NCBI GenBank assembly: GCA_014239035.1
Contig: JAAZZY010000053.1
Coordinates: 1-11,239, forward strand
Reading direction: 5' to 3'
DNA: 11,239 bases
Origin: Chlamydiia bacterium
Lineage (GTDB): Bacteria > Chlamydiota > Chlamydiia > Chlamydiales > JAAZZY01
The translations under genes and the position numbers were made by a program. This document shows positions 5,547-11,049 of the stretch, piece after piece. The notes under the pieces are model-generated. The model saw only the letters and a program-made list of their open reading frames with translations, had not been told where the DNA came from and did not search any database. Each line of letters starts with the position of its first letter. The first letter of the stretch is position 1.

Positions 5547-6944
5547 TTAAGCTGTAACTGACTGAAGTCTAGAAGATAAAGACGCATCTAAAGTAACTGC
5601 ATCCGGGCTCTCTACTACTATTGCAATTTTTGGAATAATTGTTTCAAGGTTTTCAGTTCCCCATTCTTTGGTGCCATAGAATTCTATAATGATATCAGCT
5701 AAGGTTGGGTCTTCTTGAATCATACTTTCTAAAATTTCTAAATTTTCTCCAGCCATTTCAAAGACTTGCTGTAAATATCTAGTCTCTTTTGTCTGTATAA
5801 ACCAATTCCCATAATCATAAACGGTGTGTTCAACTGCTGCTTCACCATCAAGTGGAACTGCTACAGCTTCATCATCAAGTAGAACTTCTACAGGTATATC
5901 ACCATTTAGAGATGCAACTTCTTCATCTTCTTCTTCAGAGGTGAATCCATCTTCAGAGTCTACAACTTCTGCGCCTACAACTTCTGCAACTACATGGGGA
6001 ACTACAGAGAAGCGAGAGCCATTTGCACCTGCTACTAGGCCAGTGTTAATTCGAGTTGCGACTGTGAGATCATGAGACACTTCTACTCGAGCAGCTGGCT
6101 CTTGGTTTTGTCCTACAACAATTTGACCAAAAGACTCTACATTTCTCCCTGTTCTAGTATAGAACTCGGTGATAACTGCGATTAAACTTGGATCTTCTTT
6201 AATCATAGATTTTAAGATAGCAGTGATTTGATGATCACCTGCTTTTTCGAATATCTTATTTAAATGTTTTGTGTCTTTTGTGTCTTTAAACCTGACAATT
6301 TGCTCTAGAAGTATTTCTTCTTGTAGGAAGTTTGCCATAGCTCCACCCACACCTGAAACCGAACCTCCTCCAAATAAGCCATCAATACCACTTTTAGATA
6401 TCTGAGCTTGTCCGGATGCTGCAGAAAGGTCTGTCATAAGGTTCGTTAGGCGATCTTCTGCATCGTGAACAGATAGATTATGTTCTCCTCCCTTAGGAGC
6501 ATAAGTGAGGCCATCTAGTTGTGTGATGACTCTACCTGCAAAAGCAGACGTTGAAAATGTATGTTCTAAATCAATGCCTGTTGTTTCCACAAGTTCAAAT
6601 TTACCTACAAAGTCTCTAACTGTTTGAATTGTTTTTTTGTAGATAGTCTCTTGAGAAGAACCAAAAAGCTTTGAACCTTTTTCAATAGTTGCGTCTAAAG
6701 AAAGTGAGCCAAGTTGAGCTGATTCTGCAGGTCCTGTACTAAATTTAGCTTTGATTTCGATAAAAATTTTACGAATCTCAGGAAGAACATTTGTTACAAG
6801 ATGGTTACATGCACGGCTAATTTTCATTAGTTTTTCCCCAGTTCCCCTAGGGTCCTGAGCCACTGCTTCCCTATCACGAAACACTTTTACTTGCTGCATT
6901 TTAGGTAGTGTTAATACATTTACTGATGTTGCGCTTGTTGCCAT
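5547..6944 (-). CDS. Hypothetical two-repeat protein with acidic linker, 465 aa
   Basis: I recognise no known domain. The protein is soluble (no signal peptide or membrane span) and opens with a Ser/Thr-rich stretch (MATSATSVNVLTL), common but not diagnostic for type III secretion substrates. A helical N-terminal region spans about 33-145, and a glycine-rich stretch (GLFGGGSVSGVGG) lies at 189-201. Two copies of a module of about 55 residues follow at 222-276 and 385-437, sharing TK(D/E)T, L, FE-x-AG, IL-x-SMI-x-EDP-x-L and EFY. Between them, residues 312-385 contain no lysine or arginine and are very acidic (SEEEDEEV at 336-343). The start is secure: AAAAGGAGA lies eight bases upstream, and a strong promoter lies about 60 bases upstream. 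It is the first gene of a three-gene operon and is followed by an intercistronic hairpin. Confidence 0.85.
   Translation of the reverse strand: MATSATSVNVLTLPKMQQVKVFRDREAVAQDPRGTGEKLMKISRACNHLVTNVLPEIRKIFIEIKAKFSTGPAESAQLGSLSLDATIEKGSKLFGSSQETIYKKTIQTVRDFVGKFELVETTGIDLEHTFSTSAFAGRVITQLDGLTYAPKGGEHNLSVHDAEDRLTNLMTDLSAASGQAQISKSGIDGLFGGGSVSGVGGAMANFLQEEILLEQIVRFKDTKDTKHLNKIFEKAGDHQITAILKSMIKEDPSLIAVITEFYTRTGRNVESFGQIVVGQNQEPAARVEVSHDLTVATRINTGLVAGANGSRFSVVPHVVAEVVGAEVVDSEDGFTSEEEDEEVASLNGDIPVEVLLDDEAVAVPLDGEAAVEHTVYDYGNWFIQTKETRYLQQVFEMAGENLEILESMIQEDPTLADIIIEFYGTKEWGTENLETIIPKIAIVVESPDAVTLDASLSSRLQSVTA
5634..5792 (-). repeat. Protein-level repeat, copy 2 (residues 385-437 of the 465-aa protein)
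   Basis: This copy encodes TKETRYLQQVFEMAG, then ILESMIQEDPTL and EFY, aligning with copy 1 from the TK(D/E)T start through EFY and more loosely to the following hydrophobic IV/II pair. It is likely a helical unit of two or three helices, and its motif does not match TPR, ankyrin or LRR patterns. Confidence 0.8.
6117..6281 (-). repeat. Protein-level repeat, copy 1 (residues 222-276 of the 465-aa protein)
   Basis: This copy encodes TKDTKHLNKIFEKAG, then ILKSMIKEDPSL and EFY. Against copy 2 (5634-5792), about 21 residues are identical over a core of roughly 37, with one two-residue gap after the AG. The DNA has diverged, so this is an old internal duplication rather than a recent one. Confidence 0.8.
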
Positions 6945-7002
6945 AATTCTTATCTCCTTTTAACCACTGTTTGGGTTGTTAGTCTAACTTCGTCTTAATA
7001 CA

Positions 7003-7031
7003 ATCTTAATATATTCAGATAAATTTGTCAA
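7003..7031 (-). promoter_or_regulatory. Strong promoter for the three-gene operon
   Basis: Read on the minus strand, TTGACA (7031-7026) is a perfect -35, with a 17-bp spacer and TAAGAT (7008-7003) as -10. The predicted start near 6996 gives a leader of about 50 nt ending in the strong SD AAAAGGAGA (6961-6953). It is the best promoter on the minus strand and points to good expression by the major sigma factor. Confidence 0.75.
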
Positions 7032-7057
7032 TTAAATAGTTGAGCATAGGTTGCATG

Positions 7058-7085
7058 TTGCAAAAAAATTCCCTGGGTGTAAAAT
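7058..7085 (+). promoter_or_regulatory. Probable promoter for the acetolactate decarboxylase gene
   Basis: TTGCAA (7058-7063), a 16-bp spacer and TAAAAT (7080-7085) precede the gene, with AGGTG (7101-7105) as SD. The -35 lies in a direct repeat, TTGCATGTTGCA (7051-7062), and its upstream edge is 26 bp from the divergent operon's -35 (7026-7031), so one regulator could reach both. Confidence 0.5.
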
Positions 7086-7111
7086 AAAATTTTTAAAATT
7101 AGGTGATTCGG

Positions 7112-7813
7112 ATGGCATTTAGGCTGTTTTTGGCTTTATTTCTCTTTGGGTCTCTCTTTGCAGGAGAGGGGAAGATCTTTCAAGTGGCACCCTTTAATAG
7201 CTTGGAAGAGGGGGGATTTGGAGGTTATTATGGTGTTGGAGATCTAAAAGATCAGGGTGATTTCGGGTTGGGGGCTCTTCAGGGGCTGGCTGGTGAGCTT
7301 GTCGTCTATAATGGCGATTACCTCTATGCTGATCAAAAAGGTAGGATTAAATGGCTCAAAAAACAAAATAAGGTAGCCTGGGCCCAAGTTTCTCATTTTA
7401 AATCAGAATACTCATTTAGAGTCAAAAATATCAGAAATTTAAAGATTTTAAATAAAGTGATTCAAGATCACCTTAAATCGACTAATATACCTGCAGCCGT
7501 CCTGATAAAAGGTGATTTTGTCCTCGTTCAGGTAAGGACTTTTAAGCCTCAAAAAAAACCATATTCCAACCTGAAAAAGGCGATTTCTGAGCAAAATGTC
7601 TTCCATTTTGAGCATGATAGAGGAGTTGCTGTGGGCTTTTGGAGCCCCAGTTACTGGTCTCCCATAATGCCCCAAAACACCCACCTGCATTTTTTAAATG
7701 GGACTATGAGTAGAGGAGGGCATGTTCTAGATATCCATATAGATTCTGCTGAGATCTTTATTCAACCCATTAATGATGTGGAGATTTACCTGCCGGATAA
7801 GGAAGGCTTTTAG
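7112..7813 (+). CDS. Exported alpha-acetolactate decarboxylase homologue
   Basis: The family converts 2-acetolactate to acetoin with a zinc-bound active site. The fold is clear: FQVAPFNSLEEGGFGG (23-38), GDFGLGALQGLAGE (49-62, with the conserved E62), QVRTF with R142, and the metal ligands H191, H193 (HLHF) and H204 (GGHV) in the family's HxH-x10-H spacing. Residues 1-17 are a signal peptide (R4, a hydrophobic core, cut near LFA|GEG), so the product should be periplasmic or secreted. I chose the ATG at 7112 because AGGTG lies six bases before it. A GTG at 7103 would sit inside that SD. At 233 aa it ends where the family's LPNTADF-like segment lies, without the last segment that supplies another conserved active-site glutamate in characterised enzymes. 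Activity is therefore uncertain. No acetolactate synthase is nearby, and the gene stands alone. Confidence 0.85.
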   Translation: MAFRLFLALFLFGSLFAGEGKIFQVAPFNSLEEGGFGGYYGVGDLKDQGDFGLGALQGLAGELVVYNGDYLYADQKGRIKWLKKQNKVAWAQVSHFKSEYSFRVKNIRNLKILNKVIQDHLKSTNIPAAVLIKGDFVLVQVRTFKPQKKPYSNLKKAISEQNVFHFEHDRGVAVGFWSPSYWSPIMPQNTHLHFLNGTMSRGGHVLDIHIDSAEIFIQPINDVEIYLPDKEGF

Positions 7814-7832
7814 AAGCTTAAGCTCAATTAAG

Positions 7833-7850
7833 GGTAAATTCTTACCTCTT
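7833..7850 (+). terminator. Weak terminator-like hairpin after the decarboxylase gene
   Basis: GGTAA (7833-7837), a four-base loop and TTACC (7842-7846) are followed by TCTTTATTTC. The stem is only five A/T-rich pairs and the T-tract is broken, so termination would be inefficient at best. Confidence 0.3.
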
Positions 7851-7871
7851 TATTTCAGATTTGGCTATAAT
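7842..7871 (+). promoter_or_regulatory. Probable tadA promoter with consensus -10
   Basis: TATAAT (7866-7871) is a perfect -10. The only -35 candidate is TTACCT (7842-7847) with an 18-bp spacer. Transcription would begin at about 7878, which rules out the TTG at 7861 as a start, would make the ATG at 7879 leaderless, and gives about 18 nt of leader to the ATG at 7897. Confidence 0.5.
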
Positions 7872-7896
7872 CTCAGTTATGGATACACAAGAGTCA

Positions 7897-8373
7897 ATGA
7901 TACGTCAGATTAAGCCTCAAAATGACGATGAGCATTTTATGAGAGAGGCCCTCAAAGAAGCTGAAAGAGCCTTCTCTGAAGAGGAAGTTCCCATAGGAGC
8001 TGTTTTAGTTCAGGATGGGCAAGTGATTGCTCGAGGCTATAATCAGATGGAGCTTTTAAAAGATGCTACAGCACATGCTGAGATGATCTGTTTAACAGCT
8101 GGGAGCTCCTTTTGTGAGAATTGGAGACTCTCTGAGGCAACTCTATATTGCACATTAGAGCCCTGTTGCATGTGCGCAGGAGCGATGTTTTTATCACGGA
8201 TTAAAAGACTTGTTTATGGAGCGCCAGACCTTCGACATGGAGCAGCAGGTAGTTGGATCAATGTCTTTAAAGAAAAGCACCCCACTCATGCAATTGAAGT
8301 GACTTCAGGAGTATTAGAGCCCTATAGCGCTGATATAATGAGACGTTTTTTTCAAAAAAGAAGAGAGATTTAA
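7897..8373 (+). CDS. tadA: tRNA-specific adenosine deaminase TadA
   Basis: TadA deaminates A34 of tRNA-Arg(ACG) to inosine, which is needed to read CGC and CGA codons, so it is normally essential. Counting from my start, the zinc and catalytic set is complete: H60 and E62 in TAHAE, and C90 and C93 in LEPCCMCAG. VPIGAVLV (31-38) and GAAGS (115-119) also match the bacterial enzyme, and 158 aa is close to the usual length (E. coli about 167). The start is debatable. The frame is open to TTG 7861 and ATG 7879, but a TATAAT at 7866-7871 would start transcription near 7878. The ATG at 7897 best fits the family N-terminus and has a weak AAGAG upstream. One base separates its stop from the 79-aa gene. 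A generic cytidine deaminase is unlikely given TAHAE and the C-terminal FFQKRR. Confidence 0.93.
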   Translation: MIRQIKPQNDDEHFMREALKEAERAFSEEEVPIGAVLVQDGQVIARGYNQMELLKDATAHAEMICLTAGSSFCENWRLSEATLYCTLEPCCMCAGAMFLSRIKRLVYGAPDLRHGAAGSWINVFKEKHPTHAIEVTSGVLEPYSADIMRRFFQKRREI

Positions 8374-8374
8374 A

Positions 8375-8614
8375 ATGGGTGATGAAATCAAAGGCCTACT
8401 TCGAGAATTAATTGTTGGTCAGCAAAAGAAGCTCTTAAAGATGGGAAGACAAATTGTTCCTCGTCTAACTGAGGAAGATGTCTTGCAGCCCAATGATTAT
8501 CCTGAGCTTGAATGTAGTCCACTTTTTCGTTATGAAGAGGGGGTGTTAGAAGGGCTTCAAACCACAGAAATGGCTCTCTTAGCCTACCTTCAAGATCAGA
8601 TGGTTCAAAATTAA
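8375..8614 (+). CDS. Hypothetical protein, 79 aa, coupled to tadA
   Basis: I do not recognise a domain. The protein is soluble and probably helical at both ends: basic residues 1-30 (RELIVGQQKKLLKMGRQIVPRL), an acidic proline-containing middle (EEDVLQPNDYPELE, 33-46), then EGVLEGLQTTEMALLAYLQDQ (55-75). The ATG starts one base after the tadA stop, with AAGAGAGA inside the tadA end as SD, so the two are almost certainly cotranscribed and coupled. Its TAA overlaps the stop of the convergent rhomboid gene in the palindrome TTAA (8611-8614), leaving no room for a terminator between them. A conserved small gene beside tadA would be worth seeking in other chlamydiae, but I cannot confirm one. Confidence 0.75.
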   Translation: MGDEIKGLLRELIVGQQKKLLKMGRQIVPRLTEEDVLQPNDYPELECSPLFRYEEGVLEGLQTTEMALLAYLQDQMVQN

Positions 8615-9468
8615 TTCGTTTTGTTTCTCTTGCGATATCTTCGAAGTTTAAACTTATCTAAGACGCTCAATTTCTCATTATTTTTGATCTTATTAAAGGT
8701 TTTATCCATGGTCTTTTCTTTTCTGACCTCTTCATCATAAAGATAGATGATCTTTGATGATGTCGGCTTTCTTTTCTTTGACAGGATGAAATTGTCCAGT
8801 TTTTGGGTAAAAGGAAAAGGTGAGCGCAGGGTGTGGAAATATAGCATGTAAAAGTATGAAATAACTAAGACCAGAACATGGGCAATTAGGGCAGTAAAAT
8901 TTAAACCTGCTAAGTCCTGTAAAAGATAGAGGATCATCAGGCCAAGGCCCAACCAGCGCGTTTGCGCAGCTGCCATTGGCGAGAAGTTAAATTTCCCATC
9001 AGAGTGGCTAAAGCAGTAAGCCGTAATTAAGGGGATCATCGCAAAAGAGAGGCCAACTAGTGGGACAGAAAAATGAAACATGAATCCAATAAATGATGCA
9101 ATAGTCGCACCTAACGCCGAAGGAATAAAAAAGAGCTTTAAAGTTGTTTTAGGGCCAAAATGTCGATGGACCTTACACCCAATAAACCAAAGTAGGTAGA
9201 GATCAAAACAAAGGCTAAATAAGTAATAAAAACTTAAAGAGCCCTCCATTATAGGCATAAATAGAAAGGTAAATGGCTGCCAAAAAAAACCTTTAATCAA
9301 AGTAGGGACAGATAAAGTAAATATATGGATAAAAGATATCCCTAGTTTGACGCCTAACATGGAATAAAACAATCCAGATAAACAGCCAAAAACCAAGCTA
9401 ATGATCACTAAATATTTAATTAGCTTAGGAGTGGGTGGCATTAAGCTTGCAAATTGGGTATTGGTCAT
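8611..9468 (-). CDS. Rhomboid-family membrane protein, possibly divergent protease
   Basis: Rhomboids are intramembrane serine proteases with a Ser-His dyad. Counted from the ATG at 9468, the protein has about six spans (20-210), WQPFTFLFM (63-71) in the loop after the first span, GLSFA with candidate S141, and AHVLVLVISYFYM with candidate H197, all in rhomboid order. The oxyanion-hole HxxxN motif expected around 72-84 is absent (PIMEGSLSFYYLF), and GxSG has F in place of the last G. It is therefore either a divergent protease or an inactive family member. The basic cytosolic tail (230-285), with MDKTFNKIKNNEKLSVLDKFKLRR, resembles the short helical C-terminal domain of many bacterial rhomboids. 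An ATG at 9507 exists but has no SD. The 9468 start has AAGAGAA five bases upstream and TACAAT as a possible -10 just before. The length is 285 aa. Confidence 0.78.
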   Translation of the reverse strand: MTNTQFASLMPPTPKLIKYLVIISLVFGCLSGLFYSMLGVKLGISFIHIFTLSVPTLIKGFFWQPFTFLFMPIMEGSLSFYYLFSLCFDLYLLWFIGCKVHRHFGPKTTLKLFFIPSALGATIASFIGFMFHFSVPLVGLSFAMIPLITAYCFSHSDGKFNFSPMAAAQTRWLGLGLMILYLLQDLAGLNFTALIAHVLVLVISYFYMLYFHTLRSPFPFTQKLDNFILSKKRKPTSSKIIYLYDEEVRKEKTMDKTFNKIKNNEKLSVLDKFKLRRYRKRNKTN

Positions 9469-9586
9469 ATAAATTCTCTTCGTATTATTGTACTCAAGTT
9501 TACACATTTTTTAATAAAATTTCTATTAAAATAGGTAATAAATTCATAAATTTTAAGCTAAAAAATTATCTTGATAGTAGTTTTTT

Positions 9587-9614
9587 TTGATTTCCCCTCT
9601 CTAGGGATTAAAAT
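9587..9614 (+). promoter_or_regulatory. Candidate promoter for rpmE-prfA-prmC
   Basis: TTGATT (9587-9592), a 16-bp spacer and TAAAAT (9609-9614) fit a housekeeping promoter, with transcription starting near 9620-9622 and a leader of about 60 nt. A second weaker option is TTATGG with TATAAA around 9630-9659. The gap before rpmE has no other gene. Confidence 0.45.
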
Positions 9615-9626
9615 TTAACTAGAGAG
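9597..9626. promoter_or_regulatory. Candidate operator: inverted repeat over the rpmE promoter
   Basis: CTCTCTAG (9597-9604) and CTAGAGAG (9619-9626) are perfect 8-bp inverted half-sites, 22 bp centre to centre (about two helical turns). They flank the -10 box TAAAAT and reach the predicted start site. The intervening bases hold a smaller TTAAAATTTAA palindrome. As DNA this is the classic layout of a dimeric repressor site. If transcription starts farther upstream, it would instead fold as a leader hairpin for ribosomal-protein feedback. Confidence 0.5.
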
Positions 9627-9681
9627 AATTTATGGGATTAGTTAAACTACTGATATAAATTAAATAACTAGGAGCCCCTAA

Positions 9682-9960
9682 ATGAAAAAAGATACTCACC
9701 CAGAATATCAAGAAGTTTTATTTGTTGATTCGTCATCAAATGCAAAGTTCTTGTGTCGCTCTACTCTTCAGACAAAAGAGAGAGAGACCCATAAAGGAAA
9801 AGAGTACCCTGTATCGCGCGTCTCTGTATCTTCAGATTCACACCCTTTTTATACAGGAAGTAATCAGTTTATCGATACTGAAGGACGTGTGGACAAATTC
9901 CGTAAGCGTTATGCAAAACCTGCTCCGAAAAAAGAATCCACAGACAAAGAAGAAAAGTAA
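9682..9960 (+). CDS. rpmE2: 50S ribosomal protein L31 type B
   Basis: L31 bridges the two ribosomal subunits near the central protuberance. Type B is identified by MKKDTHPEYQEVLFVD at the start, the longer loop EYPVSRVSVSSDSHPFYTGSNQ (41-62) and DTEGRVDKFRKRY (65-77). The zinc-binding cysteine pairs of type A are missing (C25 is the only cysteine), so this form does not need zinc. At 92 aa it has an ordinary length plus a charged tail (KPAPKKESTDKEEK). The SD AGGAG (9670-9674) lies seven bases before the ATG. It heads the operon with prfA, which begins 21 bp after its stop. A frame overlapping it in +2 is only a shadow. Confidence 0.95.
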   Translation: MKKDTHPEYQEVLFVDSSSNAKFLCRSTLQTKERETHKGKEYPVSRVSVSSDSHPFYTGSNQFIDTEGRVDKFRKRYAKPAPKKESTDKEEK

Positions 9961-9981
9961 ATACTTTTTGACTAAAAGATT

Positions 9982-11049
9982 ATGAAACAGCGCGTGACTC
10001 AGCTCCTCTCTGGACTTTCACAAGTCGAGCAAAAACTCAGTGATCCAAAAATTATTTCGGATCAAAAGGAGTTTAAAAAGCTATCTCAAGAGCATTCATA
10101 TTTGTCCGATCTCAAAGAGCTTTGGGAGAAATTCGAGAAGCTCACTTTGGATCAAAAAGACAACAAAGAAATGCTCAAAGAAGAAACTCAAGATGAAGAG
10201 CTCATCAAGATGCTTCAAGATGATATTGAGCGTAACAGTAAAGCTATAGAGGAAATTGATGGTAAAATCCATCAACTACTTGTTCCTCCCGATCCGCTAG
10301 ATCACTGCAACACTATTATGGAAGTGCGTGCTGGAACAGGTGGGGATGAAGCAGCTCTTTTTGTGGGTGATTGCGTTCGCATGTATAAACTCTTTGCAGA
10401 CAAGATGGGATGGAAATATGAACTTTTATCCTGCAGCGAATCGGATGCCGGTGGTTATAAAGAATATATCATGGTGCTGAGCGGAAAAAATGTTCATCGC
10501 TATTTGCAATATGAAGGGGGGACCCACAGAGTGCAAAGAGTACCAGCAACAGAGTCTCAAGGGCGTGTTCATACATCAGCCATAACCATTGCTATTATGT
10601 CAGAGCCAGAAGAAGCCGAAGTTAATATTATTGAATCGGAGCTTCGTATAGACACCTACCGTGCATCAGGTGCCGGTGGCCAACATGTTAACACAACGGA
10701 CTCTGCTGTACGTATCACGCATGAGCCGACAGGGGTTGTCACTTACTGCTCACAAGAAAAAAGTCAGCATAAAAATAAAGACAAGGCAATGCGCCTATTG
10801 AAAGCTAAAATTTTAGAGCACGAGCAGGAAAAAAATGCTAAAGAGCGCTCTGAAAAAAGAGGAGCACAAGTGGGCTCTGGAGACCGTTCTGAGCGCATTC
10901 GTACGTATAACTTCTCACAAAATAGAGTCTCTGATCATCGCATTAATTTAACACTTTATAGTCTCGATCAAATTATGAACGGTGCGATGGATGAGCTTTC
11001 TAATGCCGTAATTGCCCATTTCTATCAAAAGAAGCTAGAAAACTCATGA
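9982..11049 (+). CDS. prfA: Peptide chain release factor 1 (RF1)
   Basis: RF1 ends translation at UAG and UAA. The codon-reading tripeptide is PAT at 188-190 (RVPATESQGRVHTSA), which separates RF1 from RF2 (SPF). The GGQ that triggers peptide release is at 232-234 in GAGGQHVNTTDSAVR, and AGTGGDEA (117-124) and GSGDRSERIRTYNFSQNRVSDHR follow the family. The length of 355 aa is typical and the N-terminal helical domain is intact. The start ATG has only a weak AAAAG upstream, suggesting translation is helped by ribosomes finishing rpmE 21 nt before. The stop overlaps the prmC start (ATGA), and PrmC methylates the glutamine of this very GGQ. Confidence 0.97.
   Translation: MKQRVTQLLSGLSQVEQKLSDPKIISDQKEFKKLSQEHSYLSDLKELWEKFEKLTLDQKDNKEMLKEETQDEELIKMLQDDIERNSKAIEEIDGKIHQLLVPPDPLDHCNTIMEVRAGTGGDEAALFVGDCVRMYKLFADKMGWKYELLSCSESDAGGYKEYIMVLSGKNVHRYLQYEGGTHRVQRVPATESQGRVHTSAITIAIMSEPEEAEVNIIESELRIDTYRASGAGGQHVNTTDSAVRITHEPTGVVTYCSQEKSQHKNKDKAMRLLKAKILEHEQEKNAKERSEKRGAQVGSGDRSERIRTYNFSQNRVSDHRINLTLYSLDQIMNGAMDELSNAVIAHFYQKKLENS

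Noticed and set aside
5824..6075. Serine/threonine-rich open frame on + opposite the 465-aa gene
   Set aside because: The skewed composition is simply the reverse complement of the acidic GAA/GAT-rich linker.
7448..7690. Open frame on minus inside the decarboxylase gene
   Set aside because: It is antisense to conserved catalytic motifs and shows no start signal.
9469..9507. Upstream ATG of the rhomboid gene at 9507
   Set aside because: It has no SD, and the likely -10 (TACAAT) lies downstream of it, so that codon would not be transcribed.
9597..9649. Zur-type zinc box upstream of the zinc-less L31 gene
   Set aside because: The palindromes present do not resemble the known Zur consensus, although zinc control is common for type B L31.
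9722..9985. Open frame in another phase over rpmE
   Set aside because: It is a shadow of L31, whose own frame matches the family throughout.
10040..10249. Open frame in another phase within prfA
   Set aside because: It is a shadow of the lysine-rich RF1 helical domain.
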